Assembly (NCBI GenBank): GCA_004352715.1
Contig: SCFE01000049.1
Coordinates: 436,962-500,961, forward strand
Reading direction: 5' to 3'
DNA from: Hofstenia miamia
Taxonomy: Eukaryota > Xenacoelomorpha > Acoela
Length of the DNA: 64,000 nt
The notes under the pieces are model-generated. The model was not told the origin of the DNA. It did not search any database and was given only the letters and a program-made list of their open reading frames with translations. This document shows, piece after piece, positions 12,797 through 26,112 of the stretch (position 1 is the first letter of the stretch; each line of letters starts with the position of its first letter). The position numbers were made by a program, and so were the translations under genes.

Positions 12797-14256
12797 TAGA
12801 AATTGCAACGTTGCCAATTGACTGGACACTTCACCTGGGATCATTTAAACAAGATGTAGTAGCTCTTTACACAGTTTTTGACTATTCAATTCAGATGTTA
12901 ACAATTATTGCATGAGGCTTCGCCAAATCTAAGCAATTCCTACTCAATGTTTTTTGAGGACTCTTTCTGATATCATGTAAAAACCCATAATAATGAATGT
13001 TCCTTAAACTAAATGAACCTTTCATCTAGTGGAACTAAAACTGTATCAGTGAGAGAATAAAAGAATTCACACTTGAAGTTATCTTCTAAAGTTGTATTTA
13101 TCATTTCACTGCTTTCGTAATCGAGCATTGGATTGATAAGTATGGAACACCTTTAAAAGTGGAGCTCGGGCACTCGCCCGGGTCCCCGTTCCTGCATTGC
13201 TGAGAAGTTTCACATTATTAAAGCACCTCATTAACACTGTGAATTTCGCTAAAATCTGAAAATGACAGAATATCTCTGGGAAAAGCAAATTCATTGGCAA
13301 AAACAATGCAAAAACAATTTGCAGTATCTGAAGAAAGAATTTCAACTTGTTGGGATATCATTGTTCAGTATTTTCTTAAAATGTGAATGACAGTAATTCA
13401 AGCGTTAATATTGTACTGTGCCTGCATAGGAATGCAAAAGAACGAATTTTAGTTAAAAGTGTGTGAGAACAGCACTGTTTTTGACAGAAAATTGAATGAA
13501 ATTATGAAGTGCATGAGCTGCATACAAAATAAATCCACTTTTTCAAAAACTCTATTTCCTCTAAATCATCCGCAAGGTCTAGCTTTTCATTGATCAATAT
13601 GATTGAGTTCTGCACATCTGCTGCAGCAACTGTTACAAATGTTGTAGGTTTCTCTTTGACTTTGTAATCTGAAATAGTATTTACAGCATCTGCTTTAATT
13701 TGATCAGAAGTGTGTGTTGCAGATAGGTGACTGGTCATACAATCAAATCTATACTAACAAAGCAGGCTTTGGAAAGTACTTTTATTTTTTCACGTTTCAT
13801 CTTTTTATAAAAGGTTTTCTTTTGATCAGCAATTGTCTCACTTGTAGACATCACAGTTTTACTACATGCTGTTTCAATGCATTTCCTTTAACCTTTGTAC
13901 TGTAAATAAAATTTTTATAGCAGCTGTTGCAAGAGCTCTTTGGATTGACTAGAAAAAACAATGATTTGATGTCAAACTTGGAATTTGGCCATTCCTATAT
14001 CAGAAAGCAGTGAAATGTAATTCCAAGAACAGGTCAAAACCAATATTACAAATATTATTGTACATAATAGGTGATCGGGTAATTATTGAAATGCTTAAAA
14101 TTATGAGAACACTATATTCAGTTAGTGAGGCTCAGATTGGAAAGAGAAATAGTCAAAAAAATTCTCATATAAGGCAATACAACTTTCAGGTCAGGTTCGA
14201 GTCGGGTTGAGTTTTGAGTTTGGGTGGAAATTTTTTTTCTTCGGCATAACAAGATA
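12797..14256. other. No firm gene; one possible decayed coding patch
   Basis: No supported gene. A minus-strand frame at 13502-13738 (78 residues; includes VAAADVQNSIILINEKLDLA) has protein-like composition. Its upstream minus-strand sequence reads GNALKQHVVK before a stop, which suggests a decayed gene or transposon piece that I cannot name. Around 13158-13198 is a small GC-rich patch (GGGCACTCGCCCGGGTCCCC) unlike its surroundings. Confidence 0.3.
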
Positions 14257-14619
14257 TAATAATAATAATAATAATAATAATCAAGCAAATTTATTGCTAA
14301 AATAAACAAAACAAACAAACAAATTCTACAAACTAATATACATGTATATTTACAAAATTAATAATATGCACACTTACTTAAAGGGCGTAAATTTCAAATG
14401 TTAAATGAAATCTGTCCATGCGCTTAATTTGTTTGATATTCCTAATAGTGATTGTTTGGATAACAAAAATTTTTTTAATTTTCTTCTTAAATGTTTAAAA
14501 TTTTGTTCCTTTTTTATTTCGAGATTTAAGTCATTCCAAAATCTAGAAGCTTTAAATGAAAATGAATCTGGACGATTAATACTGCTATGCAAATTGTGGT
14601 TTCTATCACTGGTTTTGAA
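14257..14619 (-). mobile_element. 3' end of a non-LTR retrotransposon (LINE), cut by a gap
   Basis: On the minus strand, from the gap edge down to a stop at 14402, the frame carries FKASRFWNDLNLEIKKEQNF followed by a basic LRRKLKKFLLSKQ. This is the usual C-terminal tail after the reverse transcriptase domain in CR1/L2/Jockey-like LINEs (pattern F..S..WN.LP..I). The sequence then runs about 120 bp to an (ATT)n tract at 14257-14283, a typical simple-repeat tail of such elements. The 5' part, including the reverse transcriptase core, lies in the adjacent gap or is absent. Confidence 0.75.
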
Positions 14620-15619
14620 NNNNNNNNNNNNNNNNNNNNNNNNNNNNNNNNNNNNNNNNNNNNNNNNNNNNNNNNNNNNNNNNNNNNNNNNNNNNNNNNN
14701 NNNNNNNNNNNNNNNNNNNNNNNNNNNNNNNNNNNNNNNNNNNNNNNNNNNNNNNNNNNNNNNNNNNNNNNNNNNNNNNNNNNNNNNNNNNNNNNNNNNN
14801 NNNNNNNNNNNNNNNNNNNNNNNNNNNNNNNNNNNNNNNNNNNNNNNNNNNNNNNNNNNNNNNNNNNNNNNNNNNNNNNNNNNNNNNNNNNNNNNNNNNN
14901 NNNNNNNNNNNNNNNNNNNNNNNNNNNNNNNNNNNNNNNNNNNNNNNNNNNNNNNNNNNNNNNNNNNNNNNNNNNNNNNNNNNNNNNNNNNNNNNNNNNN
15001 NNNNNNNNNNNNNNNNNNNNNNNNNNNNNNNNNNNNNNNNNNNNNNNNNNNNNNNNNNNNNNNNNNNNNNNNNNNNNNNNNNNNNNNNNNNNNNNNNNNN
15101 NNNNNNNNNNNNNNNNNNNNNNNNNNNNNNNNNNNNNNNNNNNNNNNNNNNNNNNNNNNNNNNNNNNNNNNNNNNNNNNNNNNNNNNNNNNNNNNNNNNN
15201 NNNNNNNNNNNNNNNNNNNNNNNNNNNNNNNNNNNNNNNNNNNNNNNNNNNNNNNNNNNNNNNNNNNNNNNNNNNNNNNNNNNNNNNNNNNNNNNNNNNN
15301 NNNNNNNNNNNNNNNNNNNNNNNNNNNNNNNNNNNNNNNNNNNNNNNNNNNNNNNNNNNNNNNNNNNNNNNNNNNNNNNNNNNNNNNNNNNNNNNNNNNN
15401 NNNNNNNNNNNNNNNNNNNNNNNNNNNNNNNNNNNNNNNNNNNNNNNNNNNNNNNNNNNNNNNNNNNNNNNNNNNNNNNNNNNNNNNNNNNNNNNNNNNN
15501 NNNNNNNNNNNNNNNNNNNNNNNNNNNNNNNNNNNNNNNNNNNNNNNNNNNNNNNNNNNNNNNNNNNNNNNNNNNNNNNNNNNNNNNNNNNNNNNNNNNN
15601 NNNNNNNNNNNNNNNNNNN
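14620..15619. other. Assembly gap, 1000 N
   Basis: Exactly 1000 unknown bases, a placeholder size. Long reading frames drawn through it are meaningless. It probably hides the rest of the LINE, and it could hide a 5' exon of the receptor gene downstream. Confidence 0.99.
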
Positions 15620-16113
15620 CAGAAAAAAAACATCTAATAATTTTATTAATTTACAAAATTAGAAAAAAAGAACTATATTTTTAATATTTTTTGAGAATTC
15701 GATATCTTAAACTTTAACTTCGTATGCATCTTAAAGTCAAAGCTATTCAAACAGCAAAAATAAGACGTGAATTGGTGAATAATTATTTCTAGATCAAAGA
15801 TTTACAGCTAATGTTTTGTTCGTAATGCCAAACAAAATATACAGATTATAATTCCGTAAAAAGGACACTATAAAAAATGTTTTATATAGATGTATTTAAG
15901 ATATTGGAAATGTCTACATATGATTATTTTTGCAATAAATTTTCTTTAGCTAAAAATAATTTATAAGTTAATAATGCGCATAACAATTTGGTCATACTGT
16001 ATACATATAATATCCTAAACTTGTGATTGAAAACTTGTTAAATTCCGTAGCCAATCAGAGCAAGTCAATAAATATTTTGTTTGTAATTAACTGGAAGCTT
16101 CATTTTATTAGCA
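15620..16113. other. Upstream region of the LDLa receptor gene
   Basis: AT-rich sequence between the gap and the first recognised receptor exon. No confident promoter element; no coding motif. It is either the 5' flank or an intron, depending on whether the start at 16114 is real. Confidence 0.4.
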
Positions 16114-16610
16114 ATGTGCTTCTGTAAGGTTTGGTACTTTCTATTTATCATACATTTAGCAGAGTTTTGCGAATTAGACGAATATACCTGCTCCAATTTT
16201 ACCTGCATACCATTTTCCAAAGTAAATGATGGCGTGATCGATTGCCCCACAAATAATGACGATGAAGAGGGTTATTATGAATGCTCCATTGGTAAAGTAA
16301 GATGCAAAAAATTCCCTTTTCTATGCATTGAGAGTCTTGATGTGTGTTCAGGAAAAAATGAGTGTCCAGATGGCAGCGATGAACTATTCTGCGATGGCTG
16401 TCCACCTTTCAACTGCGTAAACAACATATGTACAAATTCTAAAGATTCATGCCGTACCATGGTTGATTGCCTTCCTCTATGTGAATGTCCAATTGGACAC
16501 GTTATTTGCAAAGAAGAAGAATTAGTCAATGAAAGAGGATTCTATAAGCAGCAATGTATAGTTGCAGGCGATTGTCATAAAAAATGTGAAGAACCACTGT
16601 TAACCTGCAA
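16114..16610 (+). CDS. LDLa receptor gene, exon A (signal peptide and LDLa modules)
   Basis: The frame opens with MCFCKVWYFLFIIHLA, a plausible signal peptide with cleavage before EFC. Alternatively TTTAG at 16155-16159 is an acceptor and the upstream residues are intron. One canonical LDLa module has Cys 57, 64, 71, 78, 84 and 93 and the calcium-binding CPDGSDELFC. The module before it (Cys 19, 26, 31, 44) lacks the usual fourth Cys, reading KVNDGVIDC. A third Cys-rich stretch follows (residues 96-165). Donor CAA|GTAATT at 16611 leaves two bases of the Lys 166 codon. Confidence 0.85.
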
Positions 16611-19600
16611 GTAATTTTTTCATCTAATTGTATATTTATAATAAGAGCCTGTATATACATGCGCATTTACACGTTTAACAAACCAAGTTGAAAATAAGGT
16701 TTATTGGTTTTTAGCATTGTTAGATTAGAAATTTTAGTTTTTCAATACAATGCTAGCTTTAAAACCTTAGGGATTAATACAAGGGTTTGCTCGAGGAGGT
16801 GCTCAGGAGGGCTCAATCCACCTTGTTGAACTCGATTGGGGGCCCATCCACCTTGTTAAAGTTATGCTATGGTTTAGGGTGTTGTACTTTACTTGTTGAG
16901 AAATTATGCTTTTTAAAAATACAGTACTGAAATTTGGAGTCCCACTTGCAAATTTTTTGGGAGTCCAACTCTTCGTGATGAGGCCAATTTATACTAAGAC
17001 TAAAATAATACGCAATTCTGGCTACATTAATGAATGCTTTCTATGTTTCTATCAATATATTTTGTATATTATTAAGTTATTAGCACAAAAGTGTTCAAAC
17101 TTTAAATAGCAGAAAAATTCAATTAAAAATTAATCAATATCTCTTTAATCACTTAGGTTTTTTAACAAGAACTACTGCAAAACTGTGAGCGCTCTTCTTA
17201 ATAATCTTCATCTGATTATTAAGATCTATATGCATGCAAGTCTTCAGCATCGAATTCAGCCAAAATCTATAAAATTGACAATAGATTCTTGAAATTGTAA
17301 ATGACAGAAATAGATTTCACTAAGAACATTTCAAATTTGGATACATTTAGACGTTTTAATAAGGGCAATAAGTCTATCCCCACCAGAAGCTTTCGATTTT
17401 TCAACCTAATCTGCAAGTTTTTCTTTCCTTAAACAGGTTCTGCGAGGCAAATGATGGGAATGTGTCACTGAGTAAAAATTCCTAACATTCCACCAAATAT
17501 GCATTTATTTAATAATTAATATGTCATTTAGTATGTAATTTTATAAAGTGACAGCAGTTAAGATGTCAAAAACAGTAAACGCTGTTAATAAGAACGGTTT
17601 GGTATACCAGTCAGCCCAAATAATCACTTTATCATAAAAATTTTTCATCATATATGTACAGATTTCGATCCGGTAATGAGCATTACATGGCTATCAGATA
17701 AACGGAGGGCAGAGCAGCGACTCTCCTCCCGTCTTCCACAAATACTCCCATAAGAGATTGATTCTTTTTACAATTTTAAGAAGATATTTTTTGAAATTTG
17801 TTTCATTTTTTTAATTTCAATTCTTGATACTTACTATCTATATTTCCCTTTGTATTCCAAGCTCTAGTAAAAGATAATATCTCAAGTTCGTTTCTCACAA
17901 ATTTGGCCCCTTAACTTAAATCGGTTTTTGGCGCCCTGCATTATGTATAACTTCTTAATTTCAGAGTCACTGAATTAGAGAGTGCAGCTAATTTATATAT
18001 AAGATTTTGAACTATGACTTACTTAATAATTTGAATAATTTTATCATGTGCAAACTATTCAAAACATCATCTTGACCCTGAATATTTAAATATACACTTC
18101 ATGAGTATTTGTAATAAAAAATTTTTTACTACTAACAAAATATGAAATCGTGATATGAAGATGGAAGAAAATAAAAACCTAATGAAAAATGAGGTATGCA
18201 TCATCATGTTTAATAGTTGTTAGTGTCAATCTATTTGCTCAAAGTTGGGGTTTAAGTTGGTTTTGTAACAAATTTGTGTAGTTAATCTGGTCGACTGTCA
18301 TGTCAAAAAACGGCTCCATAAATTTTTTGCCTTGAACTTCGTAATTTGGACATATCATTCCATTCCATGGTATAGGACATTTTGGAAGAAGATGCACTAT
18401 AAAAAGCATAACTACATGCCATTGAGTCACTACATTAAGTGCGGTCTTATTTTCAATATCAGAAATATTTTGACACTATTTTTAAACATGACAAGATTTT
18501 CTTAAACAAAGAATGAATTAATCTACAGGACATGTATGTGGAATTATCCATCCATGAAGCACTGTTTTTCTAAGAAATTCTTGAAATACAGGTTTGCAGT
18601 ATATATATTTAAGTGTTTCACTTTATAGATGAAGTTGGGTTTATCAGCTAATTCTTTTAAGTCATGCTGAATTTTCAAGCAACATTTAGATAATTTATGT
18701 TTATTTCTTATAAAACTGAAATAACTTTGTTAATTAAGATTGATTTAAAAAATATTATGAATTTTTTCAAAGTAATAAAAGTTAAATAGAATATTAAAAC
18801 AAAGGTGCTTTCATTTTTAAAAAAAAATTTTTCTGTATATATTCATGAAGTATATTTATTAAATGTTTTAAAATACTTTAATTTAAATATATATATATAT
18901 ATATATTAAAATAGATGAATGCTTTTCTTTCTAATTACAATAAACTCATTTCCATTAAATATTTAACTATAAAATCTAAGAAATAATTCCAAGAATTTCA
19001 TTAATTGACACATAACATACTTATTAAGCTCACTTTCTGATTATAGAACTAAAATCTCAGTCAATTATGATGTATAATTATTTGCAAGGAATTTCATTTT
19101 TTCATTTCCCAAACTAGGTTTCTATTATATTATTGAAGCTTCAGTTTTGAATTTCAAGTTGCAGATTTCCTAGAAAGGTGTGGAAACGAAGGTATTGCTT
19201 ACCTGGCCTAATCTAGATTCTGTTGCTTGCATTTCAATCTGAAATTCTAGCTTCAAATTTGCATAAAGCATCCAAATCCATTTCTAACAGGAAAAATAAA
19301 CGAATGAACAAAAATTCCTGAAACTTCTAGATCTTTCTGAATTGACTAACATGATAAGAATAATAGTAAAAGAATAATTAAAATTCAGAAAATTGTAGAA
19401 TGTTCTAGCTTCACATTACTGCAAAACAATCTGTCTTTGACTTGAAAAAAATTACCAATGAACACAAAATTCCTGAAAGCTCTAGTAATTTACTAAGTCA
19501 AAATACTCTACCATGTTTAGAATAATAGAAAAATGCAATTATATTTTCAGAAAATAATAGAATGGTCTAGCTTCAAATTGGTACAAAAGACAATAGATCA

Positions 19601-22600
19601 TTAGCATTAAAAATTGAAAATGAACGTAAAATTCCTGAAAGCTCTAGATATTTTCTAAATCTAGTAAAACTACAGTACTTAGAATAATATAACAATGAAA
19701 ATTGAATTCCAGAAATTAATAGAATGTTCTTGATTACAATTGGCAAAAAAAGAAAAATTATTTTTGGCATGAAAAGTTGACCAATGAACACAAAATTCCT
19801 GAAAGCTCTAAACACTTTCTAAATATAAGAAGACTACATTGCTTAGACAAATTGAACAATAAAAATATAATTCCAAAAATATACAGACCATTCTAGCTTC
19901 AAATTGGCAGAAAGGCAATCTATTTTTAGCTTGAAAAGTTGACCAATGAACACAAAATTCATGACGTTCTGGAAGGCTCTGAATTGAAATAGAATGCATT
20001 GCTTAAACAAATTGAACAATAAAAATATAATTCAAAAAAAATATACGGACCATTCTAGCTTTAAATATGCAGAAGGGCAATCTATTTTTAGCTTGAAAAG
20101 TTGACCAATGAACACAAAATTCATGACGTTCTGGACGGCTCTGAATTGAAATAGAATGTATTGCTTAAGCAAATTGAACAATAAGAATATAATTCCAAAA
20201 ATATACAGACCATTCTAGCTATAAATTGGCAGAAGGGCAATCTATTTTTAGCTTGAAAAGTTGACCAATGAACACAAAATTCATGACGTTATGGAAGGCT
20301 CTGAATCAAAATAGAATGCATTACTTAAGCAAATTGAACAATAAAAATATAATTCCAAAAATATACAGACCATTCTAGCTATAAATTGGCAGAAGGGCAA
20401 TCTATTTTTTAGCTTGAAAAGTTGACCAATGAACACAAAATTCTGACGTTTCTGGAGGCTCTGAATTGAAATAGAATGTATTGCTTAAGCAAATTGAACA
20501 ATAAGAATATAATTCCAAAAATATACAGACCATTCTAGCTATAAATTGGCAGAAGGGCAATCTATTTTTAGCTTGAAAAGTTGACCAATGAACACAAAAT
20601 TCATGACGTTCTGGAAGGCTCTGAATTGAAATAGAATGTATTGCTTAAGCAAATTGAACAATAAGAATATAATTCCAAAAATATACAGACCATTCTAGCT
20701 ATAAATTGGCAGAAGGGCAATCTATTTTTAGCTTGAAAAGTTTACAAATGAACACAAAATTCATGAAGGCCTTAGTGCAGTACTTAGAATAATGGAAAAT
20801 GAAAATTGAGTTCCAGAAATGTATACAATGTTCTAGCTACAAATTGGCATTAATTAAAATCTATTGTTAGCATGAGAAATTTTCCAATGAACATAAAATT
20901 TCTCAAAGTTTTAATCAGTTCTGAATCTAATTAGTCTGAAATGTTTTGCGATAATATAGCAATTGAAATATAATTCCATAAGTGATTAGAACATTCTGGC
21001 TTAAATTTGCAGAAATACAATCTCTCATTAGCATTAAAAATTGACCAGTGAACATAAAATTCCAAAAAGCTCTACACATTTTCTAAATTTAAATAGACTA
21101 CCATGTTTAGAATATTAGAACAATGAAAATATAATTCCAGAAATGTATAGAATTTTCTAGCTTCAAATTGGGACAAAAGACAATTTATTTTTTCATGAAA
21201 AATTAACCAATGAACATAAAATTCCTGAAAGCATTTGACAGTTCTGAATCTAAATAGCCTGTAATGTTTAGACTAATAGAACAATGAAAATAATAATCCA
21301 GACATTTATAGAATGTCCTAGCTTCAAATCGGCTCAAAGTTTGTTAAAAAAACTTAGCATAACCGCGTTTCTCGAAATTTTGCAGAGTAGTTTTTCTTTA
21401 TACTACCTACTGCCATTGTAAAAATATTTAAGTTCGAGTGAATACAGCGGGACCAATTGCCAAAACTTAAGAAAAAATGGGATTCTCGCTAAAGGCCCTT
21501 TAAGTAGAAAATGCATCTTTGACTTAATTACCTACTACAAAGGTAATATATAGGGCACTGGAAGTGGGATGTCAAGGGTGGCATTTGCCACTCCAATATT
21601 TCAATTTAATTTACTGACTAGCACTCAGAGACAATAATAAAACACACATTTTATCAACATAATTGAAGCATACAAAATATTTTTCTTGGAGTAGAGATTC
21701 TGATAAACAATGAATAATGGTTTGTTTCTGTTTCTATGCTTATGTTTAAAAATTACCAACTAAATATAAAAAAAGTTCTCCATTATATTTTTGATAGTAT
21801 GTTAACATGAAATGCTGTGACTTTTTGTGAATCCAGTGGTAAATAGACATATTGAGCAATGTTTGTTAGATGAAAAGCTTTATCATCTTCATTACTAGAT
21901 TCTTCTATGATTTTAGGGTTTCAAGCAGAGATGGAAATATGGCGGACAGTTGGGAGCGGGTATGAGGCAAGATTTTTCTAAACTGGTTACTCATGGGCCT
22001 AAAATAAGGCAAAAACACTATTGAGTTTAAAAAACTGAACGGAAAAATTGTCAATTTTTGACATTATAAAACTATTTTTCTTACATCAAAGTTCTCTGCT
22101 TGAAAAAATTTTGTCGAATTTTAAAAAATCAATTACCATGCATTTCTCATTCTTGGTGAAATCTGATTCTATTCAATGATACTAATAAGATCTAATTTAT
22201 CTGATTTGTCATCAATAGGCTTTGCTATTACACTGGAAATTATGCAATTAACCTTGTATAAATATACTGCATAAAATATTACCCGTAGAGTTAAATTTAA
22301 TTACATTTTGCTATTACTAATGTTTTTAAAATGTATTGTCATCACATTTGTTATTAAATTCCTATTGGTAGCAATAGTATAGATGGCATTAAAAAATGAT
22401 TCTGTATCTTCTAAAAAGTAAGGATTCAAAATATTTGGCAGTTGTGGTGTAGTGTAGTGTTGCGAAAATTTCCATAGAGCAAATATGGGGTAATAATATA
22501 TCACAAGTCGTTTTTGGAGCAGACATTTTTGGTTTGGCCACATTCTCACGAGAGAAAATAAAGCTTGGGCAATATGAGGCAGAAGTCAGCAGGTGGAAAT

Positions 22601-24309
22601 CGGCAAGGCATAAAGTCTGTAAGGCGGGGAAATTCACAAAAATCTTCCATCTCTGGCTTCAAGTAAAAAGTTTGAAGCAGTGTCTAATAATACTATTTCT
22701 CCTGGCACAAGGTTAGTCTCGATTCGTGAGATAACTTGCATTGAATTGACAATCTCTACAAAACACAGCTTAACAAAAAGTTGGTTGTCTTGATTTTTTA
22801 ATGTTTCTAGACTAAATCGATGTTGCCAATTCCAAAAATACTAATTATTTGACGTATCATTATCATTCTTACTGTTGATGAATGATTGCAATTACTATTG
22901 ATTTGAAAATTCAATCCTTAAAAAACTCAGCCAATACTTGTTGTGTTAATTTGCTTAGTTTATGTTTTTCCATTGTAATTTTGAATTACATTGCGAAAGG
23001 TGGTCTAATACGTAATTTTATAAGGAAAATGTGATGTTTTCCCAGTAATTTTTGTTGAAGAATCACTCATAACTTTTTTTCAGACAATGATATAATTAAT
23101 TATTAACATGTTAAAAATCAGGAGCATTGATTTAGTCTAGAAACATTGAAAAATAGAGACAACAATGAGAAAATTTAAATTTTGTTAAAGTGTGAATCAG
23201 TGCATCTCAAAAGGCATTCATTTCTAGATTAATAAAATTGTTGGATGGACCATTTTTTATTAAAATATTAACATATTCATATAATTAAGATAATGATAAT
23301 TATTGTATGTATTTTTAAATTATGTAAAGAATTCTAAGGGTATGAAATGCTTAGTTGCTAAGCTTGTTTCAAAAGTGATAAAAGTACCAAATCGTTAACC
23401 TGGCCTAAAGTAAAAATATTCTAAAAATATATAGGCAAGTAAGCTCAGGAGGTTTTGCCCCCCCCTCAATGTTGAGTTTTTTCCTTCCCCTCTGCATGAA
23501 TGTAGGCTTTTTGCAGATATTTATATCATGTACAACAAATATTTTCTAGTTTGATAACTTCTATGTATTCTGCCATGTCTTTCTCAATCAGGCAATAATC
23601 ACCAAAAAAATCGAATTTGTTCAGGGGAAATAGCATGAAAAATGAAGCGGCAAGTATTTTAGTTGACAATATTTGGAAGCAAATCATCACGTCCAAATTC
23701 AAAAAAATTGAAGTTAAGAACATGAGACCAGTTCTAATATATCTAATCATCTAATTAAGTGCGGACTAAATTTTGAAACAAACATATTACATCAGACATC
23801 AAGATCAAGTAATTTAAAAATTATTGAGAGTATTTTTATAAAATCCTTGCAACCAAGTTTAAAAACAAAAGAAGACTATATTTATAAATTAAACATGCCA
23901 CTTTTTAAAATTTAAAAAATTATAATTATTATTGTAAAATCTAGTAAATTTAGAGGGAATAATTTGTAAAACTGACGATGACTTTGTAAGTCGAAATATA
24001 TCTGCATGTTCTTATTAAGGTTAATATTTGGAAGAATGCATATAAACGCTAATCCTCTTCTGTTAAACTGAAGAAATCCTGTGTGGATTCGGTTCAATGA
24101 TTTATTGTGCGTGAAGCCAGTTTTGCTTGTAGGAATGTTGCATTACCAATATATACTGACACGACACACCCCTATGTAAAACATGTATACATTATATAAA
24201 TGATATTTTACTAAGACTTAGCATATTATGAAAGATTTATTCCGCAAAAATGTTTCGCTACATACGTATAGCTATACGTATGTAGCGAAACATGTTTGCG
24301 GAATAAATC

Positions 24310-24377
<68 letters not shown>

Positions 24378-25851
24378 ACTCTAAATTGAAAATAACTAAT
24401 TTAAGTAAATTGATTTCAGCACACCTTCACATAAATATTTATCTTATTTAACTCTTTCACTGCAAAATTTGACTTTAGTCACACGGCCAACATTATGTCT
24501 GACTGCGAAATTCGACTTCAGTCCACATGTTTTTTTCTAATAAAATGTCCAAAATCTGGTGTAATTCAATGAATTCTGTATAATAAAGTGTTTTTTAAGA
24601 AAAATTTGACTTTCATTTTTTTGTGTCAAAATGACATTTTTTGAGAATTTCTGAAAATTCATGAAACGCGGTGAAAGGGTTAATACACTTATCTCGCAAC
24701 GTAATATCGGAAAGCACGTCCATTGTCTTGATCATTCATACCACATCCAAAGCAACTTCACTATTATCTATCCTTGACAACACAATAGCAACTGCATTTA
24801 CATCCGATAATTAATTCAGATGAAGGAATTAATAATCTAGGAAAATATTATTTTAGGTATTCAAAGAAATGTTTTTCCAGGAGTGAGCGTTGTAACGATT
24901 ATGAGTTTTGCGGAAACTATGAAGTGATTGACGACACAGACGAAACCTACTGTTGTGCTGGTGCAAAAATTAACGAGACATGTTTTGAAAAACGTAGAAA
25001 GACCTGCATTATTGGAAATGATCAGATCTGTGACGATGTTACTGATTGTTTTTCTGGATTGGACGAAGATCCCAGTAGTGGTTGCATACAATCCACGCTT
25101 TCTTGTGATGCGGAACATACATATGATTTGGAAGCACAGGCTTACAGTGAAGTAAAGATTTAATATATCTATGAATAAAATACATGTAAAGGACATGGAA
25201 ATATTGAACCACTCAAAAAACAAATATCTATTTTGAATAGTATCATGGTCTGCGAACTTTATATCAAGCCTGTATAGATGCCGTTTTGTGCTGACGAATA
25301 GTTTGAGGTTGAATTATTCTTCAAATGAATCTGTGTAACGTCAAGCACTTGCTAATCTTAATAGGCTCACTTTTTCTCATGCCACTAAAGAGGAAAATAA
25401 TAATTTCTATATATGATATGTTTTAAGCAGTCAAATTTCTTATTGTGCTGATACTTTGTTATTTGCTAGGTATTGAAGAATTGAACTGTCAATTTTATGA
25501 TCAATTGACCAAATTTTAAATCGATAGAAGCAACCTCAAAAAAAACATATCAATCCTTTTGCTTCATGGAGTCATATTGATTGAAAACTGTGAAATGATT
25601 AGTGCTGTCTTTGCAATGTCATAACCAGTTAAAGCAAGCGAATTGATTAATTTTTTCCATTTAAACAAATTTTTAAAATCATCTCATATTGAAAAAAACT
25701 TATCGTTTTAAATTTTTTAGGAATTTAAACTTACTAACATATTAAAGAGCTGAACCCTAAACTGTCAATTGTAACTTTTAAGTATCAGATGTTTTTGTCC
25801 AATTTGGATAAATCTATGGGTATGCGTGTTTCCCAATATTAACTTTTTTCA

Positions 25852-25889
<38 letters not shown>

Positions 25890-26078
25890 AATTTTTTTCA
25901 AAATTATATTTATAATTTATGTTTTTGTACCCTAAGCTGTCTATTACATCTATAAGGAAAAAAGTCAGCATGTCCACATTTTCAAACCTATTTGGAAATA
26001 CTAGGATAGTGATACATATATGAGCAGGGACGTATGTAGGTTTTACCGGAAGGTGGGGCCAATTATATTTTGTGTAGN

Positions 26079-26112
<34 letters not shown>

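Noticed and set aside
13106-13345. Minus-strand hydrophobic frame
   Set aside because: The hydrophobic look comes from AT-rich codons. The GC-rich patch inside suggests an interspersed repeat and not an exon.
14401-15684. Long open frames of 365-410 codons through 14620-15619
   Set aside because: They are open only because the gap is unknown sequence. Only the minus-strand end (LINE tail) has real content.
22301-22716. Overlapping frames on both strands
   Set aside because: Opposing frames of similar short length with low-information composition; no splice sites matching the receptor phases and no Cys pattern.
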